From NCBI GenBank assembly GCA_017993715.1, contig JAGOME010000028.1:1-50382 (forward strand): a stretch of 50,382 nucleotides of DNA, read 5' to 3'. Numbering within the stretch: position 1 is the stretch's first letter; each line of letters opens with the position of its first letter. Both the position numbers and the translations under genes were made by a program. Below the pieces are notes generated by a model. The model did no database searches and was not told the DNA's origin. It saw nothing but the letters and a program-made list of their open reading frames with translations. The stretch comes from Phycicoccus sp. (GTDB lineage Bacteria; Actinomycetota; Actinomycetes; Actinomycetales; Dermatophilaceae). Shown here piece by piece: positions 32,099 to 40,738 of the stretch.

Positions 32099-33168
32099 CC
32101 GACGCCACATCCGAAGCCAGCCAGGCCGCCCGGCCCGACGGCCCGCAGCCCACACCAGAGGCGACGGCATTCGTGGCCCCACCTGCCCCCTCCGCGACAA
32201 CGACCGCCGATGCCCACTCGGACCAAGCCCGCGCGGCCTTGCTGCGGGTCCGGGCCGAAGTCGGCAAGGCCGTCGTCGGCCAGGACGCTGCGGTGGCCGG
32301 GTTGTTGGTCGCGTTGCTATGCCGCGGGCACATCCTGCTCGAAGGCGTCCCCGGTGTCGCCAAGACCCTGCTCGTGCGTTCACTCGCCGCGGCGCTGGAC
32401 GTGCAGACCAAGCGCGTCCAGTTCACGCCCGACCTGATGCCCGGCGACCTCACCGGATCGCTGGTCTACGACGCCAAGACCAGCGACTTCGCCTTCCGGC
32501 ACGGGCCGGTGTTCACCAACCTGCTCTTGGCCGACGAGATCAACCGCACACCCCCCAAGACGCAGTCTGCGCTCCTGGAGGCCATGGAGGAGCGTCAGGT
32601 CACCGTCGACGGAGCCTCCCACGCGCTGCCATCACCCTTCCTCGTGGCCGCCACCCAGAACCCCGTCGAGTACGAAGGTACCTATCCCCTCCCCGAAGCA
32701 CAGTTGGATCGCTTCCTGCTCAAGGTCCTGCTCCCGCTGCCTCCGCGGGCCGACGAGATCGCCGTCCTGCAGCGGCATGCCCGCGGCTTCGACCCCCGCG
32801 ATCTGCGCGCTGCGGGGTTAGAGCCGGTCGCCAGCGCTGCCGATCTGCTGGCCGGCAGCGCGGCCGTCGCCCGCGTCGACATCTCCGACGCGGTCGCCGC
32901 CTACGTCGTCGACATCGCTCGCGCCACCCGCGAGTCCCCCAGTGTGTCGCTGGGCGTCAGTCCGCGGGGCGCGACCGCCTTGATGAACACCGCTCGCGCC
33001 TGGGCTTGGCTGGCCGGACGGACCTATGTCACACCCGACGACGTGAAGTCCTTGGCGCACGCCACCCTTGAGCACCGCATCGGGCTGCGCCCCGAGGCCG
33101 AGCTCGAGGGCGTCGGCGTCGGGACCGTCCTGGCCAGCGCGATCGCCGCGGTCCCTGTCCCCCGCTGA
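32095..33168 (+). CDS. MoxR-family AAA+ ATPase
   Basis: Cytosolic AAA+ chaperone-like ATPase, 357 residues. Walker A is EGVPGVAKTLLV, the pre-sensor segment is QFTPDLMPGDLTGSLVYD, Walker B is LLLADEINRTPPKTQSALLEAMEERQ, and sensor 1 is ATQNPVEYEGTYPLPEAQLDRF. The N-terminal 45 residues are a Pro/Ala-rich extension. MoxR proteins typically act on a VWA/DUF58 partner encoded next, as here, in cell-envelope functions or enzyme activation. Confidence 0.93.
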   Translation: MTDATSEASQAARPDGPQPTPEATAFVAPPAPSATTTADAHSDQARAALLRVRAEVGKAVVGQDAAVAGLLVALLCRGHILLEGVPGVAKTLLVRSLAAALDVQTKRVQFTPDLMPGDLTGSLVYDAKTSDFAFRHGPVFTNLLLADEINRTPPKTQSALLEAMEERQVTVDGASHALPSPFLVAATQNPVEYEGTYPLPEAQLDRFLLKVLLPLPPRADEIAVLQRHARGFDPRDLRAAGLEPVASAADLLAGSAAVARVDISDAVAAYVVDIARATRESPSVSLGVSPRGATALMNTARAWAWLAGRTYVTPDDVKSLAHATLEHRIGLRPEAELEGVGVGTVLASAIAAVPVPR

Positions 33169-34463
33169 TGGCGATCACCGGACGGGCTGCGCTCCTGACG
33201 CTGCTGGGCATCGTCCCGGCAGTGCTCTGGCCCTCCGGTGCCCTGGTGCGGATCTGGGTCGTGGTCGTGGTGCTGTTGGTGGCCCTCGACACCCTCCTTG
33301 CGCCTGCCCCGGCACGACTCCAGGTGCACCGTCGCATGGACCGCAGCAACCTGCGACTCGGCGACAACGCGCCGACCGTGCTGACGATCACCAACCCCAC
33401 GACACGGCAGGCTCGCGGGCTGGCGCGTGATGCCTGGCAGCCCTCAGCGGGAGCCACGCCGACGCGGCATGCGCTGACGATCCCGGCTGGGGAGCGTGTC
33501 CGGATCTCCACGACGTTGGCCCCGACCCGGCGAGGTGACCTGCACGCCGCGGGTGTGACGATCCGGCTGCTCGGCCCGCTCGGTTTGGGCGGCCGGCAAC
33601 GGACCCTGGACGTGCCCGGCAGCATTCGCGCCCTGCACGCCTTTCCCGCACGCCGGCACCTGCCCAGCCGGTTGGCCGTGCTGCGTCAGCTCGATGGCCG
33701 CGCCGCGGTCAGAGTTCGGGGACAGGGCACCGAGTTCGACAGCCTGCGCGACTGGGTCGACGGCGACGACGTCCGCTCCATCGACTGGCGCGCCACCGCT
33801 CGACGCGAAGCCCTGGTCGTGCGCACCTGGCGCCCCGAGCAGCATCGGCGCGTCGTCATCGTGCTCGACACCTCCCGCACGAGCGCCGGCCGGGTCGGGG
33901 ATGCCCCGCGCCTGGACGCGGCGATGGATGCAGCGCTCCTGCTCACGGCCCTGGCCGGACATGCTCAGGATCGCGTTCAGGTCATCGCCGGAGACCGGAC
34001 GGTGCGGGCCCGGGTGCGCGGCAACGACCGGGCGACCCTGCTCCACGAGACGATCAGCACTCTGGCCCCGATCCATCCCCAATTGGTCGAGGCGGACTGG
34101 CGCACCCTGGCTGCGGAGATCCACCGCCTGACGTCGCAGCGCGCCCTCGTGGTGCTGCTGACTCCATTGGAGTCCGCGGCTGTCGAGGAGGGCCTGATCC
34201 CGGTGTTGCCTGGGCTCGTGGCCCATCACACGGTGGTCGTGGCCTCGGTCGCCGACCCGGCGGTGGCCGCCGCGGCCGCGCGTCGCGACGGCACCAGCGC
34301 GGTCTATGGGGCTGCGGCGGCCGAACGCACCACCACCTTGCGGGCACGCACCGCGGCGGCGCTGCGTCGCCTCGGGGTGGGTGTCATCGATGCAGGGCCT
34401 GATGAGGTGCCGGTATTGCTCGCAGACCACTACCTCGCGCTCAAGCGCGCGGGTCAGTTGTAG
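33168..34463 (+). CDS. DUF58-domain protein (VWA-like)
   Basis: 431 residues. Two N-terminal membrane helices precede a beta-rich region, then the DUF58 hallmark GTEFDSLRDWVDGDDVRSIDWRATAR and a VWA-like segment VVIVLDTSRTSAG. It is the expected partner of the upstream MoxR ATPase. Its start overlaps the MoxR stop as TGATG. It is the last gene of the five-gene chain; the region beyond holds several hairpins. Confidence 0.9.
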   Translation: MAITGRAALLTLLGIVPAVLWPSGALVRIWVVVVVLLVALDTLLAPAPARLQVHRRMDRSNLRLGDNAPTVLTITNPTTRQARGLARDAWQPSAGATPTRHALTIPAGERVRISTTLAPTRRGDLHAAGVTIRLLGPLGLGGRQRTLDVPGSIRALHAFPARRHLPSRLAVLRQLDGRAAVRVRGQGTEFDSLRDWVDGDDVRSIDWRATARREALVVRTWRPEQHRRVVIVLDTSRTSAGRVGDAPRLDAAMDAALLLTALAGHAQDRVQVIAGDRTVRARVRGNDRATLLHETISTLAPIHPQLVEADWRTLAAEIHRLTSQRALVVLLTPLESAAVEEGLIPVLPGLVAHHTVVVASVADPAVAAAAARRDGTSAVYGAAAAERTTTLRARTAAALRRLGVGVIDAGPDEVPVLLADHYLALKRAGQL

Positions 34464-34480
34464 GCCGCACCTTTGATCAT

Positions 34481-34498
34481 CCGGCCCCTCCGGGCCGG
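34481..34498 (+). terminator. Hairpin after the DUF58 gene
   Basis: CCGGCCC and GGGCCGG pair over 7 bp around CTCC, 18 bases beyond the DUF58 stop. It is the best terminator candidate for the operon. Confidence 0.55.
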
Positions 34499-34513
34499 CC
34501 GCGGGTGCCGCGT

Positions 34514-34601
34514 GGAAAGTCGGCCCGTCGGGCGTTGGCCCTCTTTCCGCCGCCCCAGACCAGGGCAGACCGGAGAGTCGGCCAGGTGGCCCACTTTCCG
34601 G
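34514..34601. repeat. Two related hairpins between convergent genes
   Basis: Hairpin 1 (34514-34548) pairs GGAAAG with CTTTCC and GGCC with GGCC across two mismatches. Hairpin 2 (34570-34601) pairs CCGGA..AGT..GGCC with GGCC..ACT..TCCGG around AGGT with one G/T pair and one C/C mismatch. Both share the string RAGTCGGCC on the left and a CTTTCCG end on the right, so one looks like a diverged copy of the other. No ORF is present. They may be terminators, processed RNA or a small repeat family. Confidence 0.5.
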
Positions 34602-34604
34602 CAA

Positions 34605-34649
34605 CCCGACCTGGACGGGACACAGCACTGACCTGGCCGAGAGGTCGGG
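34605..34649 (-). terminator. Inverted repeat before the SpoIIM stop
   Basis: CCCGACCT (34605-34612) and AGGTCGGG (34642-34649) are perfect 8-bp arms around a 29-base loop, 19 bases past the minus-strand SpoIIM stop. The wide loop makes it a weak terminator candidate. Confidence 0.35.
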
Positions 34650-34667
34650 CAGCGAGACCGAGCCCAG

Positions 34668-35663
34668 TCAGACCACCGTGGGCGCTCTCACGGCTAGGTC
34701 GTCGTCCGCCACATCGCCTGTCGCACCCGCCGCGGCCGCCCGGCCGCCGACAACGAACAGATAGAGCAGGAATGCCGTTTCCGCCACGATGCCGATAGCG
34801 ATGCGGGCCCACGTCGGCAGACCCGACGGGGTGACGAACCCTTCGATCAGCCCGCTGACCAGCAGCACCAGCACCAGGCCGAGGACGATGGCCATGGCCT
34901 TGCGACCCTCATCACCGAACGCCTGGAGGCGGGTGCGCTCGCCCGGACTGATCCACGCCCAGAACAGCCGCAGACCGGTCGCGCCGGCCACGAAGACGGC
35001 CGACAACTCGAGCAGCCCGTGCGGCAGGATCAAACCGAAGAACAACCCCGCGCGGTCGTGCGAGGCCATGAGGGCTCCGGCCACCCCGACGTTGACGACA
35101 TTGGTGGCCAGGAGGTAGATCACCGGCAGCCCGAGGGCGCCGAAGGCAATACACAGGGCCGACACCCAGGCGTTGTTGATCCAGACCTGGGTCGCGAACT
35201 CGTGGTGGGCGAACTCCGAGTAGTAGTTTTCGAAGTCGGTACCGACGTAGGCCTCGATCTCCTCCGGGGTCAGTTGGGAGGTGTAGACCTCCGGGTGGAG
35301 CAGTGCCCAGATCCCCGCGCCGAAGGCGACGGCCAGGCAGGCCGCGGTCGTGACGACCCACCACCACCGGATCCGATACAAGGCGGCCGGGAAGGTCGTG
35401 GTGACGAAGCGCAGCGCAGCCCTCCACGTCGACGTGTGGGTCCCCGACATTCGAACGCGGGCGCGAGCCAACACGGAGGAGAGGTAGGCGGTGACTCCCG
35501 GGTCGGGACTCTGCGACCGAATGACCGAGAGGTGGGTTGAGGCCCGCTGGTAGAGGTCGAGCAGCTCGTCAGCCTCGGCCCCCGTGCGAGGACCATTGGA
35601 GGTCAGCTGCTCCAGTCGCTGCCACTGCCCCCGGTGGGTCGCCACGTAGGCGTCAAGATCCAC
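34668..35663 (-). CDS. SpoIIM-family membrane protein
   Basis: 331 residues with six or more helices, named for homology to stage II sporulation protein M, although the organism shows no sign of endospores. An N-terminal cytoplasmic helical part (MDLDAYVATHRGQWQRLEQL) is typical of the actinobacterial form. The motif LPHGLLELSAVFVAGATGLRLFW in the C-terminal half is the conserved SpoIIM segment. The GTG start has TAGACT six bases upstream. It is divergent from the RDD gene and convergent with the MoxR/DUF58 operon; the three units occur together in many actinobacteria. Confidence 0.88.
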   Translation of the reverse strand: MDLDAYVATHRGQWQRLEQLTSNGPRTGAEADELLDLYQRASTHLSVIRSQSPDPGVTAYLSSVLARARVRMSGTHTSTWRAALRFVTTTFPAALYRIRWWWVVTTAACLAVAFGAGIWALLHPEVYTSQLTPEEIEAYVGTDFENYYSEFAHHEFATQVWINNAWVSALCIAFGALGLPVIYLLATNVVNVGVAGALMASHDRAGLFFGLILPHGLLELSAVFVAGATGLRLFWAWISPGERTRLQAFGDEGRKAMAIVLGLVLVLLVSGLIEGFVTPSGLPTWARIAIGIVAETAFLLYLFVVGGRAAAAGATGDVADDDLAVRAPTVV

Positions 35664-35669
35664 CGTCGA

Positions 35670-35675
35670 AGTCTA
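35670..35675 (-). promoter_or_regulatory. -10 hexamer, leaderless SpoIIM promoter
   Basis: TAGACT on the minus strand, 6 bases before the GTG at 35663. Confidence 0.6.
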
Positions 35676-35726
35676 GATCCCCGCGGAGACGAGATCCCCG
35701 GCGAGGACCAGATCCCCCGCCAGGCT
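35676..35726. repeat. Three tandem 17-18 bp repeats between divergent promoters
   Basis: Units beginning GATCCCC start at 35676, 35693 and 35711 (periods 17 and 18 bp). They fill the whole space between the -10 elements of the SpoIIM and RDD genes and so cover both -35 regions. They could be regulator half-sites or simple slippage products. Confidence 0.5.
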
Positions 35727-35729
35727 GTC

Positions 35730-35735
35730 TAGGCT
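35730..35735 (+). promoter_or_regulatory. -10 hexamer, leaderless RDD gene promoter
   Basis: TAGGCT ends 6 bases before the ATG at 35742. Confidence 0.6.
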
Positions 35736-35741
35736 GCCCCC

Positions 35742-36584
35742 ATGAGCCAGGCGGCACCGAGTAGTGCATACGCCGGTGACGAGCTCGTCACCGGCGAGGG
35801 AGTCAGCGTCGAGCTGCCGGTGGCGACGGTCCTGTCCCGAGCGGTCTCGTGCGTGATTGACATCGCCGTGTCGGTCTTTACCCTGTTCGTCGTCCTGATT
35901 GTCTGGGCCTGGCTGGCGCCCAATGTCTCCGACGCGGTCATCTCCACCCTGGTCCTCCTGACGCTCGTCGGCGCGCTCGTCGTGCTGCCTATGACGGTGG
36001 AGACCCTGAGCCGTGGCAAGAGCCTGGGCAAACTCATCATGGGACTGCGCACCGTCCGCGACGACGGCGGGCCGATCACCAGCCGTCACGCCCTGGCCCG
36101 GGCGCTCGTGGGCTTCGTGGAGTTCTATGTCTTCTCCGGGGCACCAGCGTTGATCGCCGGCATCGCGAGCTCCCGCAGCAAGCGGCTCGGCGACATGACG
36201 GCGGGGACCTATGTCGTCAGCGAGCGGACCCGACTGGTGCTCCCGGCAGCACCGGCGATGCCCCCTCCGCTCGCCGCGTGGGCCTACGCCGCGGACATCG
36301 CCTCGCTGCCCCCCAAATTGACCGTGGCCGTGCGCCAGTTCCTGGGTCGCGCTGGCGGACTCGACCCTGCAGCCCGGGCCTCCCTGGGCCGGCACCTGCT
36401 GGACTCCACGCTGGCCTACGTCAGTCCGGCTCCCCCCACCGGGTTCCACCCCGAGTTCGTCCTGGCCGCGATCCTCGCCGACCGTCGCCGTCGAGACCTG
36501 GATCGCCTCGGCCGCGAGGACGCGCTGCGGGCGAGCGTGCTGCCTGTCGACGAGTTCGCCGCGCCGCCGCCGCCCTGGCGCTAA
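35742..36584 (+). CDS. RDD-family membrane protein
   Basis: 280 residues. The RDD domain has its first helix near residues 28-62, beginning VLSRAVSCVIDIAV with the conserved Arg and Asp. The loop SRGKSLGKLIMGLRTVRDDGGP and the third helix motif RSKRLGDMTAGTYVV also match the family. About 100 C-terminal residues are cytoplasmic and helical. RDD proteins are proposed ion or amphipathic-molecule transporters; here the gene belongs with SpoIIM and MoxR/DUF58. It ends 10 bases from the convergent add gene with only a 5-bp GGCGC/GCGCC stem around its stop. Confidence 0.88.
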   Translation: MSQAAPSSAYAGDELVTGEGVSVELPVATVLSRAVSCVIDIAVSVFTLFVVLIVWAWLAPNVSDAVISTLVLLTLVGALVVLPMTVETLSRGKSLGKLIMGLRTVRDDGGPITSRHALARALVGFVEFYVFSGAPALIAGIASSRSKRLGDMTAGTYVVSERTRLVLPAAPAMPPPLAAWAYAADIASLPPKLTVAVRQFLGRAGGLDPAARASLGRHLLDSTLAYVSPAPPTGFHPEFVLAAILADRRRRDLDRLGREDALRASVLPVDEFAAPPPPWR

Positions 36585-36594
36585 GGCTGCGCCG

Positions 36595-37695
36595 TCAGCT
36601 GACCGCGCCCAGTGCGGCATACCCGGGCTTGACGATGTGGTCGATGATGCCCAGCCGCTCGTCGAAGGGGATGAATGCCGACTTCAGGGCGTTGATCGTC
36701 GCCCACCGCAGGTCCTCCAGCGTCCATCCGGCCTCATCGACCAGTAGCTGCATCTCGCGGCTCATCGACGTGCCGCTGATCAGCCGGTTGTCGGTGTTGA
36801 TCGTCACGCGGAACCGCAGATCCTTGAGGAGCGTGATCGGATGCTCGGCGATCGAGGCCGCCGCACCCGTCTGCAGGTTGGAGGACGGGGCCATTTCCAG
36901 CGGGATCCGCTTGTCCCGGATGTAGGCCGCAAGCAGGCCCAGCGTCGGCGGCTTGCCGCCGAGTGGGCGGGCAATGTCGTCGATGATCCGCACGCCGTGA
37001 CCCAGCCGGTCGGCCCCACACCACTGGATGGCCTCCCAGATGCTCGGCAGCCCGAACGCTTCGCCTGCGTGAATGGTGAAGTGGAAGTTCTCGCGCCGCA
37101 GGTACTCGAACGCATCGAGGTGGCGAGTGGGAGGGAAACCCGCCTCGGCGCCCGCAATGTCGAAGCCGCCGACACCACGGTCCCGGAACTGCACGGCCAG
37201 GCGAGCGATCTCGGTGCTGTTGGCCGCGTGCCGCATCGCGGTGAGCAGCGCGACCATCCGTATCGGGGTGCCCGCCGCGGCGGCCTCTCGCTCGCCGTCC
37301 CGGAAGCCCGCGAGGACCGCGTCGACGACGGCGTCCAGGCTGAGCCCGCCATCGAGATGCAGCTCCGGTGCGAAGCGGGACTCGGCATAGACCACGCCAT
37401 CGGCGGCCAGGTCGAGGGCGCACTCGCGCGCGACGCGATGCAACTGGTCTGCCGTTTGCATGACGGCGACGGTGTGGGAGAACGTCTCGAGGTACAGCTC
37501 AAGACTGCCGGAGTCGGCCGAGTCACGGAACCAGCGGGCCAACGTCGGCGCATCCTGAGCCGGCAACCGGCCGCCATACCCGCTGTCCTGCGCCAGATCC
37601 AGCACCGTTTGCGGACGCAGCCCACCATCGAGGTGGTCATGCAACAGGGCCTTGGGGGCGCGGTGGATGAGGTCAGCGCTCGGGCGGGTGGTCAT
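36595..37695 (-). CDS. add: Adenosine deaminase
   Basis: Hydrolytic deamination of adenosine and deoxyadenosine to (deoxy)inosine; zinc enzyme of the cytosol, 366 residues. Zinc ligands His 19 and His 21 are in LLHDHLDGG, further active-site residues are in [18 protein letters not shown] and [14 protein letters not shown], a form typical of actinobacterial Add. The ATG at 37695 is fixed by TATTCT six bases upstream, inside the 40-base gap after deoA, so it has its own leaderless promoter although it lies in line with cdd-deoA. Confidence 0.95.
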   Translation of the reverse strand: MTTRPSADLIHRAPKALLHDHLDGGLRPQTVLDLAQDSGYGGRLPAQDAPTLARWFRDSADSGSLELYLETFSHTVAVMQTADQLHRVARECALDLAADGVVYAESRFAPELHLDGGLSLDAVVDAVLAGFRDGEREAAAAGTPIRMVALLTAMRHAANSTEIARLAVQFRDRGVGGFDIAGAEAGFPPTRHLDAFEYLRRENFHFTIHAGEAFGLPSIWEAIQWCGADRLGHGVRIIDDIARPLGGKPPTLGLLAAYIRDKRIPLEMAPSSNLQTGAAASIAEHPITLLKDLRFRVTINTDNRLISGTSMSREMQLLVDEAGWTLEDLRWATINALKSAFIPFDERLGIIDHIVKPGYAALGAVS

Positions 37696-37701
37696 CTGGG
37701 C

Positions 37702-37707
37702 AGAATA
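37702..37707 (-). promoter_or_regulatory. -10 hexamer, leaderless add promoter
   Basis: TATTCT on the minus strand, 6 bases before the ATG at 37695. The ten bases CCCTATTCTG are identical to those at the deoA promoter. Confidence 0.65.
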
Positions 37708-37735
37708 GGGCCTGCGCTGCCGCCCGGCGCGGTTC

Positions 37736-39028
37736 TCAGCCGTCGCGAGCCACGCGGCCGAGGAGGAGCGGCGTGATGTCCTGGGTCGGACCATCCAGCG
37801 TCCAGGCGTCGGTGAGGGCCTCGATCGCGCGTGCGAAACGGTCCGGCGTGTCGGTGTGCAGCGTGACCAGCGGCTCACCTGCCCTCACGGTGTCGCCCGG
37901 CTTGGCGTGCAGGACCACGCCCGCGCCGGCTTGGACGACATCCTCCTTGCGCGCCCGCCCGGCCCCCAGCCTCCAGGCCGCGATGCCCACGGCATACGCG
38001 TCGAGAGCGGTGATGATCCCGGACGCGGGGGCTGTGATGACCTCCTGCTCCTGCGCGACCGGCAGCGCCGCGTCAGGGTCCCCGCCCTGGGCGGAGATCA
38101 TCGCGCGCCACGCATCCATCGCCCGACCGTCATTCAGGGCCGCCCGGACGTCCTGCCCTCCGCGTCCGGCCGCCTGCAACATCTCGTCAGCGAGCGCGAT
38201 CGTCAGCTCGACGACGTCCTGCGGTCCACCGCCGGCCAACACGTCCACGGATTCGCGCACCTCAAGGGCGTTGCCAGCGGTCAGCCCGAGCGGGGTGTCC
38301 ATGTTGGTCAGTAGCGCGACGGTGCGCACCCCCGCGTCGGTCCCGAGGTCCACCATCGTCTCGGCAAGCTCGCGCGCCTGGCCGAGGGTCTTCATGAAGG
38401 CTCCAGAGCCGACCTTGACGTCGAGGACGAGCGCGCCGGTCCCCTCGGCAATCTTCTTGCTCATGATCGAACTGGCAATGAGCGGGATCGCCTCGACGGT
38501 GCCGGTGACGTCCCGCAGGGCATAGAGCTTCTTGTCCGCCGGAGCGAGCCCGGACCCGGCGGCACAGATCACCGCGCCCACCGAGTCCAGTTGCGCCAGC
38601 ATCTCCTCGTTGCTCAAGGAGGCCCGCCAGCCGGGGATGGACTCCAGTTTGTCCAGCGTCCCTCCGGTGTGCCCGAGTCCTCGGCCGGACAACTGCGGGA
38701 CCGCCACACCGAAGACCGCGACGAGCGGCGCAAGAGGCAGGGTGATCTTGTCGCCGACCCCGCCGGTCGAGTGCTTGTCAGCCGTCGGGCGCGACAGCGA
38801 CGAGAAATCCATCCGCTCCCCACTGGCGATCATCGCCGCCGTCCAGGTGGCGACCTCACGCCGCGTCATCCCGTTGAGCAACACCGCCATCGCCAGCGCG
38901 CTCATCTGTTCGTCGGCGACGACGCCTCGGGTGTAGGCGTCGATGACCCAGCGGATCTCGTCGTCGCTCAACTCCCGCCGGTCCCGCTTGGCGACGATGA
39001 CTCCGACTGCGTCAAAAGGTTCGCTCAT
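37736..39028 (-). CDS. deoA: Thymidine phosphorylase
   Basis: Phosphorolysis of thymidine and deoxyuridine to base and deoxyribose 1-phosphate, 430 residues. The family signature is [17 protein letters not shown], the phosphate-binding loop is [21 protein letters not shown], and the C-terminal domain contains GARALV-type elements as [16 protein letters not shown]. The ATG at 39028 is supported by TATTCT six bases upstream. Between cdd and add in the same order as in mycobacteria. Confidence 0.95.
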   Translation of the reverse strand: MSEPFDAVGVIVAKRDRRELSDDEIRWVIDAYTRGVVADEQMSALAMAVLLNGMTRREVATWTAAMIASGERMDFSSLSRPTADKHSTGGVGDKITLPLAPLVAVFGVAVPQLSGRGLGHTGGTLDKLESIPGWRASLSNEEMLAQLDSVGAVICAAGSGLAPADKKLYALRDVTGTVEAIPLIASSIMSKKIAEGTGALVLDVKVGSGAFMKTLGQARELAETMVDLGTDAGVRTVALLTNMDTPLGLTAGNALEVRESVDVLAGGGPQDVVELTIALADEMLQAAGRGGQDVRAALNDGRAMDAWRAMISAQGGDPDAALPVAQEQEVITAPASGIITALDAYAVGIAAWRLGAGRARKEDVVQAGAGVVLHAKPGDTVRAGEPLVTLHTDTPDRFARAIEALTDAWTLDGPTQDITPLLLGRVARDG

Positions 39029-39034
39029 CGCCTC

Positions 39035-39040
39035 AGAATA
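39035..39040 (-). promoter_or_regulatory. -10 hexamer, leaderless deoA promoter
   Basis: TATTCT on the minus strand, 6 bases before the ATG at 39028, sharing its flanks with the add promoter. Confidence 0.65.
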
Positions 39041-39067
39041 GGGGGCCGGTCCCACCGAGGCACGAGG

Positions 39068-39487
39068 TCAGTGCGGGTGCTCGGCCGCGAACTCCCGCAG
39101 GGTATCCGGGCCGAAGGCCTGTGGGAGAACGACACTCATCGGCTGGATCCCCGCGGGTGTCTGCAGCAGACAGTCCGCACCGCCGTGCTCCCACAACAAC
39201 TGACGGCAGCGTCCGCAGGGCATGAGCGTCTGGCCCGCCCCGTCCACACACCACACCGCGACCAGGCGCCCGCCGCCCCCGGCGACCAGCTCGGACACCA
39301 TGCCGCACTCTGCGCACAGGGTCGCGCCGTAGGCGGCATTCTCAACATTGCACCCAGCCACAATCCGGCCGTCCTCGGCCAGACCGGCCACCCCGACCGG
39401 GAACCGAGAGTACGGAGCGTAAGCCCGCGCGGCCACCTCGACGGCGCGGCGATGCAGCTCGGTCCAGTCCACGGGGGTGGTCGTCAT
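39068..39487 (-). CDS. cdd: Cytidine deaminase
   Basis: Zinc-dependent deamination of cytidine and deoxycytidine to (deoxy)uridine, 139 residues, the size of the homotetrameric form. The zinc site is CNVENAAYGATLCAE (Cys and catalytic Glu) with PCGRCRQLL supplying two Cys. YSRFPVGVAGL at the N-terminus is the substrate-binding loop. It starts 15 bases after the amidohydrolase stop and has no clear promoter of its own, so it probably shares that transcript. Confidence 0.95.
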   Translation of the reverse strand: MTTTPVDWTELHRRAVEVAARAYAPYSRFPVGVAGLAEDGRIVAGCNVENAAYGATLCAECGMVSELVAGGGGRLVAVWCVDGAGQTLMPCGRCRQLLWEHGGADCLLQTPAGIQPMSVVLPQAFGPDTLREFAAEHPH

Positions 39488-39502
39488 GGACCTACTGTGA
39501 CA

Positions 39503-40696
39503 TCACGCCTTGACGATGTGGGCGAACGCAACGGTGGCCAGCAAACGAGCGCCATGGCCGATGGCCGCCTCGTCCACGACGAGGTCGCCCTGGTGCAGGT
39601 CGTAGGTCCGGCCCCCAGGGGTGCGGGTGCCCAGGCGTGCCATCGCCCCTGGGACGTGGGCGAGGTACCAACTGAAGTCCTCGCCGCCGAGCGACTGCTG
39701 AGTCGGGGCAGCCAAGAGCCCTTGACCCGCGCAGGCCACCCGCAGCGCCTCAATGGCTTCACTGTGGTTGACGACGGGGGGCACGCCCTTGACCCGCTCC
39801 AGGACGGCTTCGACGCCGTAGGGCGCGACGACGCCTCGAACGATCTCGTCGAGCAACGGTCCGACGGCGGCCCAGGCCCCAGCATCGAGCATCCGCAGCG
39901 TCCCGCTGGCCTCCCCGTGGCTGGGGATGACATTGGCGGCCGACCCGGCATTGACGGTGCCCCAGACCAGTGCGGCCCCCGCGCGTGGGTCGAGACGGCG
40001 CGAGAGGGCAGCCGGCACATCGGTGACGACCTTGGCTAGGGCGTAGGTCAGGTCCTCGGTCAGCTGCGGGCGCGAGGTGTGGCCACCCCGTCCGGACAAG
40101 GTCACCTTGAGACTGTCGCAGGCCGCCGTGAGCGCACCTTCGCGCAGGCCGACCTGGCCCACGTCCAGGGAGGGATCGCAATGGACGGCGAATGCTGCGT
40201 CGACCCCCTCGAGGGCATCGGCGGCGATCGCCTCGTGCGCCCCCCCGGGGATGACTTCCTCGGCGGCCTGGAAGATGCCACGAACGGCGATCCCTCGCTC
40301 GCGCAGGTCGCCCTCGATGTCCTTGAGGGCGAGCAGCGCCCCCACGAGCGCGGTGACGTGCACATCGTGCCCGCAGGCGTGGCAGGTCTGATGGTCCCGC
40401 GAGGCGAAGGGCAGACCGCTGCGCTCGGGAACGGGCAGGGCGTCCATGTCCGCGCGCAAGGCGACCCGGTAGGTCGCGGACTCGGCGCCGAGGTCGGCGA
40501 CCGCCCCGGTCCCCGGCAAGGCATGGACCGCGATGTCGGCCTGGGCGAGTCGAGCGAGAACGGCCGCCGTCGTCCGAGTCTCGGCCCACGACAGCTCCGG
40601 GTGCGCATGCAGGTCACGCCGGAAGGCCACGAGATCATCGTGGAGGGAGGAGACGCGGTCGGCGACGGCCCGGATGAGGGCTGCATCGTCGGTCAT
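39503..40696 (-). CDS. M20-family amidohydrolase (AmiA1/HipO-like)
   Basis: Metal-dependent hydrolase of N-acyl amino acids or related amides, 397 residues. It opens with the typical LVAFRRDLHAHPELSWAETRT, and metal-binding parts are TCHACGHDVH and QAAEEVIPGGAHEAI, with the dimerisation domain between residues about 185 and 300, and GGEDFSWYL near the C-terminus. The ATG at 40696 is preferred; TAGGAT lies 10 bases upstream. In mycobacteria amiA1/amiB1 lie close to deoD, so the neighbourhood is partly conserved. Substrate unknown. Confidence 0.92.
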   Translation of the reverse strand: MTDDAALIRAVADRVSSLHDDLVAFRRDLHAHPELSWAETRTTAAVLARLAQADIAVHALPGTGAVADLGAESATYRVALRADMDALPVPERSGLPFASRDHQTCHACGHDVHVTALVGALLALKDIEGDLRERGIAVRGIFQAAEEVIPGGAHEAIAADALEGVDAAFAVHCDPSLDVGQVGLREGALTAACDSLKVTLSGRGGHTSRPQLTEDLTYALAKVVTDVPAALSRRLDPRAGAALVWGTVNAGSAANVIPSHGEASGTLRMLDAGAWAAVGPLLDEIVRGVVAPYGVEAVLERVKGVPPVVNHSEAIEALRVACAGQGLLAAPTQQSLGGEDFSWYLAHVPGAMARLGTRTPGGRTYDLHQGDLVVDEAAIGHGARLLATVAFAHIVKA

Positions 40697-40706
40697 GGTG
40701 ACGAGA

Positions 40707-40712
40707 ATCCTA
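40707..40712 (-). promoter_or_regulatory. Candidate -10 hexamer for the M20-cdd transcript
   Basis: TAGGAT on the minus strand, 10 bases before the ATG at 40696, back to back with the ABC exporter promoter 13 bases away. Confidence 0.45.
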
Positions 40713-40725
40713 CCGGCCCCCGCCG

Positions 40726-40731
40726 TACGCT
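40726..40731 (+). promoter_or_regulatory. -10 hexamer, leaderless ABC exporter promoter
   Basis: TACGCT ends 7 bases before the ATG at 40739. Confidence 0.55.
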
Positions 40732-40738
40732 CGGTGCC

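Noticed and set aside
35676-35726. CRISPR array
   Set aside because: Only three degenerate 17-18 bp units with no spacers and no cas genes.
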